Shown here one piece after another: positions 47,387 through 58,895 of a stretch of 64,000 nt of DNA. This DNA comes from Isoetes taiwanensis (taxonomy: Eukaryota; Streptophyta; Lycopodiopsida; Isoetales; Isoetaceae): the NCBI GenBank assembly GCA_021234155.1, contig JAJEKV010000039.1, positions 12,464,840 to 12,528,839 on the forward strand, in the 5' to 3' direction. The translations under genes were made by a program, and so were the position numbers. The notes under the pieces are model-generated. The model was not told the DNA's origin. It saw only the letters and a list, made by a program, of their open reading frames with translations, and did no database searches. Position 1 is the first letter of the stretch. The number at the start of each line of letters is the position of its first letter.

Positions 47387-48269
47387 ATTCCTAGGATGGG
47401 TCCTATGAGACAGACAAGTTGGCCGAAGTGGTGTTCTCATTGAGCTTTGTAAAACATTGAGTACAAATGGGATAAATTTGAAAATATGAACTTTAAATGC
47501 TCCGAAACTAGACAATCATCGAGAGCATGATGAAACTGAAGAAAAAGATGGTTTTATCCGCCACTTGGTCGATGCAAAGGTGAGAAGACTCGGTGACTGC
47601 TCCTCATCGGGAAGAAGAACCACGCCTTCTTAGGTTTTGAGAATGAGAATGAGACCCAAGCAAATAGTTGAAGCACGACCCCACGCACTATGGCAACCAC
47701 AAGACCTTGAACCATCCTGCAGAATCAAGGCTGAAAGAAAAATAACCCGTCAATGAGTTAGATGCCATAGGCAAGAAGACTCGGAGGCTCCAGGGCCATG
47801 CCGAGAAAGAAACAACAGCCGACCAATCGGGAACCGTCCGCGGAATGACCATCGCGGGAAAAAAAAACAACCGATTAGTGCTGCCTCGGAGGCTACATCG
47901 CCACGCTGAGAAAAACAATAAATATGATCTCGGAGGCAACAGCGCCACGCCGAGAGAAACATGAATAATAAATATTGACTCAGAGGCTACAATGCCACAC
48001 AGAGGCTATAATGCCACACTGAGAGAAAACATGAATAAATAAAATACTTTGAGGGCTGATACCCCCAAGAAAGAATAATAAGTCCGCCCGGGAGCTCTAC
48101 AAATACCCGAAAAAAGAAAAAAGAAATGAAACATAAACACATCTACACTTACAAAGAATATAGAAAAGACACATGTAGGATGTCAGAAGCTGCGAGCGAC
48201 CCAGAAAATATAGAAAAATAGATAGAAAATAAAGATGACCAACCGACCAAAACCGACCAAGAGGGAGGG

Positions 48270-48430
48270 GCGGGGGGGGAACTTGAGGAGCCAAAGAAGA
48301 GAGAACAGGAAAGGGAGCTCAAGCCGATGACTAAAAATGAGACAAGAGGCTGAATAAATAGGAGACGTGAAGGAGAACGTCCCCATCCAAGGAATGTCGG
48401 TTCTATTGCTGTCACAATAGAACCGTGGCA
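48270..48430 (+). repeat. direct repeat of the insert's right end
   Basis: Near-identical to 57125-57286 (GGAGCCAAAGAAGAGAGAAC to CAATAGAACCGTGGCA), with an extra AGAGAACG in the right copy and a small substitution (AGGAGAACG / AGGATAACG). Confidence 0.9.
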
Positions 48431-48446
48431 TTCCTAGGATGGGTCC
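48385..48446. other. long imperfect hairpin at the internal junction
   Basis: CCCATCCAAGGAATGTCGG-TTCTATTG and its inverted partner CAATAGAACC-GTGGCATTCCTAGGATGGG surround a CTGTCA loop, with arms of about 27 bp and three to four mismatches. The centre of the insert's outer junctions lies within this sequence. Confidence 0.7.
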
Positions 48447-48545
48447 TATGAGACAGACAAGTTGGCCGATAGAAGAGGAATCTATCTCAAAAGAAGATAA
48501 CTAGGGGAAAGGGCCGAGCAACCAAAAATGAGGAAAGCGCAAAGA

Positions 48546-50200
48546 CGGAAGGAAGGAAGGAAGTATATTTTAACGTCCGCGGAGGCCAAACTTGACCTAT
48601 GAGATGGTACATGCAGTACACAAAGCAGATAAAACCACAACAAAAAGACAAATGCTACTATACAATGTGTCCCTACTACTGGGATGAAAAAACCCCCACA
48701 TGGGAGGAAAAACCCTGGTAGTAGGCTCTCAGATCCCTTGTCCTGTAAGGGATTCTCTGACGGTAGAGACTTGCAAAATGTAGGATGCGAGACGCGCAAC
48801 CATTGGCGATGCCAGCAATTGATGCAGCGGTGCCTCAGAGCATCTAAGATCAGCATGTGTTGCTCGGATATGCGTATATGCCGGACACTCTTGCAGAGCA
48901 TGGTGCTCATCCTCTACTGTCCGCATGTGGCAACACTGGCATATTCTCTCATGCCGGGGGATTCTCTGCCCTCCATCTGTAGTCCAACGACATGTTTCAA
49001 TTCTGAGATGATGGGACCCCGTCCTCACGGAGGCAATAGCCCTCCGTTTCTTCATAGATATATGCGCTTTCAAGTACTGGTGTGGGCCATGTTCCAGTGT
49101 TGGATTAACTTGCGTGTGGTAGTGCTCTGTTTTAGGCTTTGCACGAGTGGCTGCATCCCACAGAGTGGTGGCAAAGCGCTCATTCAGGTGTGCAGCCTGT
49201 CCCTGGGCATCAGGCATAGCCACAATCTGCTGGTAGTCTATAGACCACGTTGCGAACCACCCCTGACAGTGCTCCTGCCATACCCTCTTCAGTCGTTGTG
49301 GCTCTTGTGCCAATAACAAAGCCCTCGGGGGAAGACGTTGTGCATCCATGTTGGTGACCTTGTGGAAATATGCAAGATGTCTGCGCATAGCGGAATGTTG
49401 CAGGGGCCAGAACCTTGTCTCATATAGCAAAATCTGATAAGGCACCGTGTCCTTGATACCTAGACTGTATGTTAAGAAGGCCTTTTGCACCCTCTCTAGC
49501 TTATCCTGTGTGTTCTTGCTAATTCTTTGGACCCCGGACCTCTACCCCATACAACAATACTTGGTTCAACGAGTGCTGCGAGCAGGTGTGCTCTACGTGC
49601 CCGATCACATAGGTCTATTCTCAGTAGCGGTTATTACGCATAGCATCTGAGGGCTTTCCATCCCGCTACGCGACCCGTCTTTCCACACGGTCATCCCATA
49701 ACATGCTAGCACAAAAGTCGATTCCCGGATACTTGAAGGTCCTTACAACATCCACCTTACGTCTCTCTGTAATAGAGATCCGGGATATCATCTTTGCAGG
49801 GAGAGGACTGCCGCCAGAGCTTAGTTTTTCTGCGGGGTCACCGTCATTCTGCCAGGTCACAGAACCCACTAAGAGCGTCAAATGCTGCTTTGCATACTCC
49901 ACGGGGCTGTATGGGATAGCAAGTCTACATCGTCGCATAGAGCAATTGCCTTATCTTGTATGCCTCACGGTAGTGCAGGGCCACCGCCCCATGTTCTTGC
50001 ATCCAAGTCTCCAACTTGTCAATGTAGAGACCAAAGAGCGTTGGAGATAACAGACATCCCTGTTTAACCCCTATGGTGCTAGCAACTCGCTGATCTGATG
50101 CAGGCAATGCAGCATATATCCCATCATAGAGTCTATAGATGACATTTTGTAAGTCCTGTGGGGCGGAATGAAAAGATGACCAGAATAGAACAGGCAACTG
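48546..50200 (-). mobile_element. LINE-1-like fragment 1, 5'-truncated
   Basis: A minus-strand non-LTR retrotransposon. From 50197 it reads RT motif GVKQGCLLSPTLFGLYIDK. A one-base deletion near 49936 lies in the catalytic YADD box: LLYA then, in another frame, CDDVDLL. Next come the FKYPGIDF segment (49938-49666) and a 253-codon frame (49490-48729) ending in a zinc-knuckle-like motif CQCCHMRTVEDEHHALQEC. The 3' UTR shares GTTTTTC...GGGGGTTTTTT and a TTGGCCTCNGNGGACG block with the second LINE. The tail is (TTCC)n, not poly(A). The 5' end is lost upstream of RT motif B, as is usual for LINE copies. Confidence 0.8.
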
Positions 50201-50259
50201 GGAAACAAAAAAGGCTAGGCAAAGCGAATCAGAACAAAGGCTATGATAAAAGAGGCACT

Positions 50260-52240
50260 AAGAAGGCAAAGAACTATGGCGAGCCATGAGGTGAGGCGAA
50301 CAAACAAAGGAGTCCAGACGCCAAGATGTTTCAAGAAGGACCAAGACGTTTGAAAGGATAAGTGAAAGAAGGAAAATTACGAGTAAAGGACCAAAGAGAT
50401 GAACCAAACATAAGGATAAAATAATGGGAAGATAAAGGGATCGTGAACAAAGGAACATAGTACATAAGGACAACATAGTGAATGTCACATAATGCAAGGT
50501 CACATAACACAAATATCTAACGTAAGGGTAGCCACAAGCAACACTGAGGAAAAAGCGAGAATAGGCCCTCGAAGACCATCATGAGAACAAACTGAAAAAA
50601 TTACGGGAAGCAGCATGCATAGATCTAGCGAATATATACAATAGCACCATAACCAAAAACATGATTCGCATAATCATAACACTAGAACATACGAACAAAA
50701 AGAGCATCAAACCTACCAATCATGATGTTGGAAACAAGAGCCCTAGAATATGACATACTAGTGAAGTAATCTCGAAACACCAGAAAAAGCTAAAGCAGAT
50801 ATAAAACATGCAACCACGGAATACTAGAGGATAACGCTTTTCAAAGGAAAGGAAAAACTCAAAATGATATGAACTCAAGAAAGAACATCCATGTCCCAAA
50901 CGACCCATGTAAAAAGAGATACTAATAATGTAAAAACAACAGAAGAAACGATTTACGTAAAAACAGACAAACGAGCCAGAAGAACCTAAGGAATAAAGGA
51001 CGAGACTCTTAAAATAGCGAAAAGGTGTCATGAGATAAACCTCCATAACATAACAAAAAATCAACATGCACTAGTAAACCATAGTGACAATTGTAAACCG
51101 CAACATATAAAAGAAATTCGAGGAGATAACAATCTATTACTAAAATACCAGTAAAACCATGGAAAGTTGTTAAGTGACAAAAGACAACTAGAACAAAAGA
51201 ACCACGTGACGCCTAGAGGAAGCATGTAATGGCAATACATGAATGAGATAAACCCGAAAAGCAAAGGTCAAAAAGAGAAATAAGAGAACTGTGACAGTGG
51301 CAAAAAGGGGTATGCGAGGCAACAGGGCACAAATAACTAATAGGATTGAAAAAACACAACGCATGTCGGAGAGTAAGAAGAACAATATTATCTAAGGTGA
51401 CAAAAAGGGGCAACATGGAGCAATAAAACAGAAGGAGTAACGGAAGTTGAGGAATCCAACGAAAAAACATGAAATAAAGGAAGACAAGAGACAATGGGGC
51501 TAAACATGCTCCTACCAGGCCAAACACCTCAAACATAAAAAGCCAGAAACAATCGAGCAATGATTGTGAAATCATGAAGTTACGAGGAAAATAGAATGAG
51601 CGAAACTCAAAGAAACAAATCAATGTGCGCAAAACGAACAATATCAACACACATAAGATACTTAAAGAAAGATAATTGTGCCAATATACACAAATAAACT
51701 AGATGTCGAACTACATAATTGAGAAATGCTAATGTGCTTGCAAGAGTCGACTATGAGATCAAAGAGAGTATGTGGCAAAGAAATCGACTATGACATCAAA
51801 GAGAATATGCTCGCAGAGAAATCAAGAAATAACTGATTTAAAAACCCATTGTAAACCTGCATGCGAGAAGTGGATATGGGATCAAAGAAAGCATGCTTGC
51901 AAACAAACCTGACTAAGGCTGCCAAAACCCTGAGAAATAAGACCTTTGTGTATACGCACAACAATGCTCCTAGATGATCCGTATGGAAACCAAAGACGCT
52001 TCAAGAGGGTAAGTGAGAGAAAATAGGAGGAACAAGGAGTGTGGATCAAGAGATAAGGATCAACATGCAATACAAGGAGACAAACAAGATAAATGGTGAA
52101 AAGAACAAGAAAATAAAGGGATCGTGAACAGAGAACAGAGTACATAGGGACAACATAGTTAAAGTCACATAATGTAAGGACGTATAATGCAACGCCAAAC
52201 AAGCCCACAAAGGCAACCATGAGAGAAACCTGAGGAAAGC
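50260..52240. repeat. purine-rich repeat DNA, unit 1 and start of unit 2
   Basis: Strongly A/G-rich on the plus strand, so the minus strand shows long, meaningless hydrophobic frames. 50541-51230 is repeated, diverged, at 53294-54070 (GATCTAGCGAATA, ACACTAGAACA, GAAACGATTTACGTAA, GCACTAGTAAACCATAG). 50380-50500 is repeated at 52005-52190 (AAAGGGATCGTGAACA, GACAACATAGT, AGTCACATAATG). It may be the long 5' region or flanking satellite of the LINE family, or tandem DNA into which the LINEs inserted. Confidence 0.65.
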
Positions 52241-52241
52241 T

Positions 52242-53292
52242 CATGTCTTTTATGAAAAATGCTTCTTGGCGCCTGCGGCTAGGGCGGCGACGGCAGGGAG
52301 AGGCCGCCCCTTTTCCTACCTTCCCGGCACTGCTGCAATTTCTTGTATCTGCTTAGGATTGAGCCAGCGGCTAGCAGGGATCAGGGCAAACATCTTTCTG
52401 GGTCTGGATCTTTCATCACCGGCTGAAGAATTTGTGGCCTTTGAAGCATCTTCTGGGCGGTTTCTTGATCTCAGGTAAACCACTAACGTGGTATTTCGTT
52501 CTAATGCTCCTAGCATTATAATCTTTCCTGCATCTTGCAAAGATTACACCGAAATAGCGCTGAAGCTTATAAGGTGGAATGAAATCTTGTGAGTTCTTGA
52601 ACAAAGGCGTTTCTTGGCCTGTAAAATTTGGCAGTCTGTTCTTTCTTTACAAAACTTGGAAAATTGTTGGCTACTTCCGTCATTTGCTCTTCCCATTCTT
52701 TCTTACTAGCAAGAAAGGTTCAGGTTATTCATGATATGATCAGAATCTGCCTTTTATCATGAAGTCTTTGTGGAATTCCGGAATTATTAGAATGGATCTG
52801 AAGTACAGGAAATGAGATCAGTCTAGGGGCCGAGCTAGGGACATCATGTGAGCAGGAAGAAGCTTTTATATCATAAACCAGACTTTTGGGAGGAGTCTTG
52901 GCGGCTGGGCTAGTGGGTCTAGCCTACTTAGGCTGACTGTTTTGCATCCCAACAATGCAGCAACTAAACTGGTTTCATATTATGGTACTTCCTTCTATGT
53001 TCAGTGGTTCTAGATCTTCCACTTTGGTTCTTCTATATGTAAAAGAAAGCTTCGGGAGCTATTTTTTCCAGTATCTTCTTGTCTATCCTGGTTAGCAAAT
53101 GGGAGATTATCATGCGCTTCATGTATATATCAGCTTACAGAGCAAAGAATAAGTTTCTACGCATAAATGATGAAGATGTTGAGGCTTCTCCTGTAGTAAT
53201 CCTTTATATGTTTGAAACATTGTACTTCTTATTTTGATAAATATAAAAAACACCCCGTTCTCTCAAAAAAAAAAAAAAAAAAAAAAAAAAAA
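52242..53292 (+). mobile_element. 1.05-kb retrocopy with poly(A) and target duplication
   Basis: It ends in about 29 A (53264-53292). CCTGAGGAAAG lies directly before it (52231-52241) and directly after the tail (53296-53306). In the uninterrupted repeat unit the matching site occurs once (50543). This is the signature of target-primed retroposition of a polyadenylated RNA. The body starts GC-rich (GGCGGCGACGGCAGGGAGAG) and includes a 70-codon plus-strand frame with no known domain. It is either a processed pseudogene of a gene I cannot name or a long SINE. Confidence 0.7.
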
Positions 53293-53293
53293 C

Positions 53294-54640
53294 CCTGAGG
53301 AAAGAGCAAGAACAGGCCCTCAAAGACCTCCATGAGCAAGAGCCGAGAAGCTATAGAAAGGAGCATGCACCGATCTAGCGAATACATACGACCAACACCA
53401 TAACCGAAAAAACAATTTGCACAGTCGTAACACTAGAACACACAGGAAAAAGAGCATATACCCTACCACATTAACGTTGGAAACAAGAGCCATAATACCG
53501 GAGAAAGTATCCACAAGGGACCAGAAAAAACCCCAAAGGAGACATCGAGCAAGCATCCACGGAGTACCAGAGGATAACACGTTCCAAGGGAAAGGAAACA
53601 CTCATGACGATATGAAAAGAAAGAACATTCATGTCCAAAACGACCCCTAAGAAAGATACTAATAACGCAAAAACAATAGAAGAGACGATTTACGTAACCA
53701 ACAAATTAGCTAGGCGAGCCTAAATGGAAAAAGAAGGAGGACGCGACTCTCAGAAAAAATGAAATGATGCTACGGGGCAAAACCCCCATCGCATGACAAA
53801 AAAGGTCAATATGCGCTAGTAAACCATAGCGACAATTGCACACTGGAACATATCAAAGAAATATGAAGAGATAGCATTTTATAGAACGAAAACATGCCGG
53901 TAAAACCATAGAAAATTGTTAAGTAAGCTCATCTATTGGAATTAGTGAGAAAACCCATGAAATAGAGCATACTATAGGACGTGCACAATAATTCATGAGA
54001 ACCAAGATAGCATATTCATAAGGTAGAGAAGATGCAGAGGACGACCCGAACAAAAGGAGCACGTGATGCTTAGAGACAAATGTGGAAGATAAACCTGAAA
54101 GCATAAAAAATAGAAGATATCCAAATGAAACAAGCGAAGGGGATATACTGAGATACATGGAAGGAAAAGTAAAGCAAAAAGAAACTCGATCATAGGAGCA
54201 AACGAGGTTAAAAGAGCAAGATGACCATAGGAGTGGCTTGAAAGAATCTGTGTAACCCAGATAAATTAGAATATGAGATAACCATAGGGGCTAAGAAATT
54301 ATATGTAAACACGTAGAAATAAGAAAACCTGTGGGGAACCCTGCAACTGAAACAAACAAGAATAAAAGGCCGAGCAACCGGACACTAACAAGGCGGAAAG
54401 GACAACGACGAGTCAAAAGATGAGATGAACAAATGAAGGAGAGATGACAATCAGAAAAAACTAAGACAAGTGAGACAAAAAGAGGTAAGGAAAAAATGCG
54501 AGACGAAAAAAGACAAACAAGAAAGAAAACGTAATGCTTTGGACGACATAGTTTTGGGATCACAGAAGAGAGGAAGGAAGCATAAAAAATACAAGACATC
54601 CAGACAAAAAACATGGGATAGCGAGAAAGAAACCCGATAA
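53294..54640. repeat. purine-rich repeat DNA, unit 2 continued
   Basis: Counterpart of 50541-51230, followed by further A-rich sequence without genes up to the LINE tail at 54649. The hydrophobic minus-strand frames (54719-54291 and others) are composition artefacts. Confidence 0.65.
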
Positions 54641-54648
54641 GCAGCGAG

Positions 54649-56030
54649 AATAGAATGAGAATGAGAATGAGAATGATTTTTTTATCGTCCACTGAGGCCA
54701 ATCGGCCTATGGGACCCACAAGGAGCGCAGCAAACTTATTACTGTCCGGGTTAAAAAACCCCCGCCCCGAAGGGTTTTCGAGGGAAAAACCGTGGCAGTA
54801 ATAAGAATGCTGTCAAACTGTACAAGTATACATCAATATATATATATATATATATATATATGTCAAGTGTGTGCCCGAGGACATAGATGATCTCGCATGT
54901 CCATAACCTCCTGAAGGTATGATCCCAGCACCCGTACGGATGCTGTGCTCAATGTCACATGTAACGGCTGGCCAGGCTTGACCAACTCAGCATAGCGCGT
55001 CCGAATTTGATCATATGCTGGGCAACTTTGAAGGGTATGAGATTCATCCTCAATGACTCCCATTTGGCAAAGATTGACAGAGCTCGCCCCGGGTGCGGTT
55101 CACCAATCCATCCGCCCGCCTCAATTCAAGATGATGTGCCCCCGTGCGAATGGAGGCAATGAGTCCGCGCTTTTCATGGGCAAGTGGGTACGCAGTAGCA
55201 TTTGCGGGCCTCGTTCCAATGTGGGATTTATGTGGCGCCGATAGTGTCTTGTCTTGACATGTTCAAGGGTATTGGCATCCCAAAGCTTGCCGAGGAAGCA
55301 AGCGCCAAGATATTGCCTCAAGCTATGGCGATCGCCTCTGTTTGCATATGTATGCACTGTGTTCTCGCACATTCCATCTAGCCAACCATTGAGCTCTCTT
55401 TTCCCTCCAAGTAGGCCTTGAGGGCCGCTGCGGCCCCATTGACATGATATAAGCTAGTTTAGGGAGACGAGCATCGCCCATATTGACCACCTTCCGAAAA
55501 TAGACAATGTGGCGATCAAGGGCCGCCCCTCCAAGAGGCAAGAATCTGTCTCCCGCAAGAGAATTTGATATGGGACCTGTGGACTTCACCCCTAGTGCTC
55601 GTACTAAGAAGGCTTTTTTGGACCTGCTCCAAGTCATTCCAAGTAGCAAGTGACACACACCGGGCCCCATACTTCCACTCCATATAAAAGGACAGGCTCT
55701 ACTAAGACCTTGAACAGGTGTGACTGATGGGCCCAATCATACAACTCCGCTCTATGACTATTGTTTTGCATTGCATATAGTGCCTTCCAGCCTGTCGTCA
55801 CTCGTAGCCGTATGGATGTGTCCCAGTGCATAGTAGAAGGAAACTCCACTCCCAAATACTTGTATGTGGATGCAACTTCCACATTCTGGCCTTGGTAACT
55901 GAAGGAGGGGACCCTCGGCTGACGTGAAGATGATATGAAAACCACCTTAGTCTTGGCCAGGTTGACGCGCATATCAGTTGCTTGGCAGAATGTGTCCAGG
56001 GCATCGAGATGAAGATCCCCACCTATCATG
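54649..56030 (-). mobile_element. LINE-1-like fragment 2, 5'-truncated
   Basis: Same family as 48546-50200. The minus-strand frame 56029-55634 starts just after the catalytic box (LHLDALDTFCQATDMRVNL, AKTKVVFIS) and contains YKYLGVEF. 55736-55323 and 55372-55121 carry the C-terminal region in shifted frames. 55063-54863 has the end of the zinc knuckle (EDESHTLQSCPAY). Between this and the shared 3' UTR block lies a (TA)n run. The element ends in a (CATTCT)n tail. Several frameshifts make it non-functional. Confidence 0.8.
54837..54862. repeat. (TA)n run in the 3' UTR of LINE fragment 2
   Basis: About 12 TA units directly after the stop codon of the LINE frame. LINE fragment 1 has no such run at this place. 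Confidence 0.85.
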
Positions 56031-56269
56031 CCAAAACAAGACTAGGCAGGAACCATGTATATAGGGAACTCCATGGGCATATGCAAAAAACTAGACCATG
56101 CTAACCAAAACTAAGGAAATTTGAAATACCGAATAGTGGGATGCCACGACCCGGTATCCCCTTCCCTAAGCAAAGAACGCAGAGGTCGCGGAGCTCTGCC
56201 GCTTCGTGCAAATATGGGCAGCAAAAATTGATCGCCGACCTTCTTCTGACCGAACCCAGCGAAGATCAT

Positions 56270-57000
56270 CGCCTCAGGCTGGACCTTGATCATCTTAGCA
56301 CAGAATTTGACTCAGATATATTCTGCAAAGCACTGATCGAGTCGAGCAGATAGAAAACTCAAACCTATACAAACCGACAGCACCCAAAAATCCGGAGCAG
56401 AGGTAGCCGACTGGAGAATCCAAATTTGAGGCATGCCAAGCCCGTTCAAACCAACGCCAGATGTTCCCCAAACAGCAGATCTGCATCAAAAAAAACCAAC
56501 AGCAACCCAATCCAAATCGAAGCTGGGCAATATGCCCCAAAGGCAGAAACCGAGGCAAAGAAATGGCAATCAGAGCTGCTTATTGCAACAGTGAAGTGCA
56601 TGAAATACAAGTCCCAAGAACCACAACTGAAAAACTCACCATCCCAGTGATCAAGAGATCCAAAACTTGTATACTCGCTGCAACCCACCAGCACTGTGAA
56701 CCATGAATAAAAGAGCATCGCCTTAAACTGGATCGGGATCATACTAGCACGGATTGACTCAGATTAGAATCTGCAAAGGATCGATTGACTCGAACAGCAC
56801 ATCCTGGATGTAGATAGGGAACAAGCCGGCCCTGCAGAAGGAAGATATCAGAGAGCCAAGAAAAAACAAACATATACAAACTCAAAATACCCAAAAATCC
56901 AGAGCAGAAGTGGCCGACTGGAGGATCTGAATCCGAGGTACACCAAGCCCGCTCAATCCAAACCCCAGATGCTTTCCCAATCAGACCGCCGCAGGGATCG
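56270..57000 (+). repeat. imperfect tandem duplication of about 450 bp
   Basis: 56270-56480 and 56730-56990 share GATCATMYTAGCACRGATT, AATCYGGAGCAGARGTRGC-like, CGACTGGAGRATC and CCARATG words. No gene is seen. Frames on either strand are short and differ between units. Confidence 0.7.
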
Positions 57001-57112
57001 CCCACCGTGGAAACCATGGATCGCCCATCCTGAAACCCAGCACTATGAATCATGGATCACCCACCGTGGAAACCATGGATCGCCCATCCTGAAAACCTTG
57101 GACCATCAACGC
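57000..57112 (+). repeat. short tandem repeat of CACCGTGGAAACCATGGATC units
   Basis: CCACCGTGGAAACCATGGATC-GCCCATCCTGAAA occurs twice, with a degenerate ATGAATCATGGATCACCC copy between. Confidence 0.8.
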
Positions 57113-57286
57113 TTCATGAGAAGGGAGCAAACTTGAGGAGCCAAAGAAGAGAGAACAGGAAAGGGAGCTCAAGAGAACGCCGATGACTAAAAATGAGACA
57201 AGAGGCTGAATAAATAGGAGACGTGAAGGATAACGTCCCCATCCAAGGAATGTCGGTTCTATTGCTGTCACAATAGAACCGTGGCA

Positions 57287-58139
57287 CCATAAAGATAAGT
57301 TTCTGAAGCGACCAAAGATGCAATTCAAAGGTAGCTAGATATAAATGTTTAATGGGGCGAAAACCATTGATGAGATGGTTTATTTTTTACAGCGATAAAT
57401 TTAGTGTAGCTAGACATCATGAAACAGTTTTAAATAATAATGAATAAACAGCAGTAACAAAAGGAAATAAAGGCCCAGACTTGGTATATTAATGAAGCCC
57501 AGAGAAATACAAAGTTTAATGACAAAGTTGAAAACTATTATGTTCACATATATAAGAGACAAGAAAACATATGTGTGCCAGCAGATCCAAAAGAAAGGCC
57601 AGCATTCCAGTCATATATATAGGAAATAAGAAAACATATGTCTGCCAGCATATCAAAAAGCCAGTATTGCAGTATATAGCAAACATGACAGGAAGAAAAA
57701 ATGTAAAGCTGAATAACTCAGGTTGAAGGTCAAAATGAGAGGAAAGATAAAAGTGCCATTGTAAAATATTGTTTTTAAGATCAGTCAGACTTGAGGCAAA
57801 GCAGCCAAAGGACGGTATTGAGATTTGCACCAGCAATGCTAGGGTATAAGAAATTACAACCATAGAACTGTTTTTTGTCTTCATAAGTCAGGTTTTCACC
57901 AGCAGCATCTCCTGAGGAACTCATCTTCAAGCAAAAGCAGAAACAAAAGAAATTACAAAGGTGGGAGAAGCTCGGTACCTGCAGCCAAACAACATGACAT
58001 TAGCATAAAAATGGTAATGCATGAAGGGCCAAAAGGTACAATGAGACTTCTCGGTTTATCACCGTTCAGCCTTTGTAACCCTTTGCCCTGCATGCTTGAA
58101 AGATAGAGCACTAAAAGGAGATTTACAAAAGGAACTGTC
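57287..58139 (+). repeat. segmental duplication S, copy 2, parts 2 and 3
   Basis: Matches 16311-16568 joined to 18063-18656 without the 1.5-kb insert of copy 1. It ends abruptly at 58139. Confidence 0.9.
57781..57924 (-). other. possible first coding exon, copy 2
   Basis: Counterpart of 18445-18302: ATG after the same pyrimidine-rich GCTTGAAG acceptor, 47 codons, with TYEDKKQFYG where the first copy has TYEVKKQFYG. It lies upstream of, and in the same direction as, the 45009-46506 exon, so it could be the RT gene's 5' exon. A candidate donor is ATTGCTG|GTGCAAAT. Weak evidence. Confidence 0.25.
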
Positions 58140-58827
58140 ATTAGGGCGGATTTGGGGTCTGAAAATGGCCCTTATCTTGGGTTAAAGATTTCCACGTCAG
58201 ATTCGCCAGGACCAATCAGGTTTGCGCCTTTTTTACGAAAGTCAGTATTACTTGGCAGGTAGAAGGATGAGCAGGCTTACTTGGCATCCACATGGCGTAT
58301 TTTCATAGGGGATGCCTGCGCTTTTATTGCAACCATTTTAATGGCCCGTATTTTTCGGGAGTCGCTTCGCCGCCCAAAATAATGGTGACTTTGACCGCCC
58401 TCTTGTCATCGCGTCACCAACTCCCTTGTCAAATTTTGGCGCCAAACTTAGATCTTGTCACTCCGGCCGCCTACGTGCATCCTCTCGCCTTCACTCCTCA
58501 TCGCAATCCATGTCTCCTGTAATTTCGTGTTCTTGCCCCATTTATAGAACTCCCAAGGTCAAGAAGGGGGAGGTTTGTCTCAATAGGTTCGTGGGTGAGT
58601 ATCTTTTGCCATCAACGAGGGGCGAGCATAGAGTTAGCGACAAAGGCGATCAGGCGTCGCGGACACATTGGATAGGTAGGATAAAAGAGTTCAAGTTGAA
58701 TTCTAGCGCCGGAAAGTGGAAAGTATAACAATACGACATGCATATACCCCTTCCGATATGGCCAAAGAGCTAATCTCCACCAAAAACGACTTCCCAAAAT
58801 TGCCCCAAATGGTAACCACCTTAATCG
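58140..58827. other. start of the right-hand block, unassigned
   Basis: New sequence begins at the duplication breakpoint. A plus-strand stretch at about 58509-58728 reads TPKVKKGEVCLNRFVGEYLL and later THWIGRIKEFKLNSSAGKWK-stop, which looks like a coding fragment of unknown origin. Nothing else is recognised. Confidence 0.35.
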
Positions 58828-58895
58828 GATCACACGACGTGAAGCTAGGCTGTCGCCTACTTAACTGCGTAGAGATAGTTTCGCGTCGTGTGATC
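58828..58895. other. 68-bp hairpin, left member of a pair
   Basis: GATCACACGACGTGAAGC at the left pairs with GTTTCGCGTCGTGTGATC at the right (16 of 18). The same arms occur at 63794-63860. Confidence 0.8.

Larger units (their letters stand above)
47387..57286. mobile_element. 9.9-kb composite insert
   Basis: Copy 1 of the duplication shows the empty site (GATACA|CCATAAAG at 16310). The insert starts TTCCTAGGATGGGTCC and ends CAATAGAACCGTGGCA. The very join of that end to that start also occurs inside it, at 48430/48431. It contains two LINE fragments, long purine-rich direct repeats and a retrocopy. No coding region of its own was identified between 47387 and 48430; frames there fall in stretches with repeated AGGCTACA-GCCAC words (47840-48040). 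Confidence 0.8.

Noticed and set aside
50258-54719. Many hydrophobic minus-strand frames resembling membrane proteins
   Set aside because: They arise from strong purine bias of the plus strand. The frames are not conserved between the repeat units and have no start or domain support.
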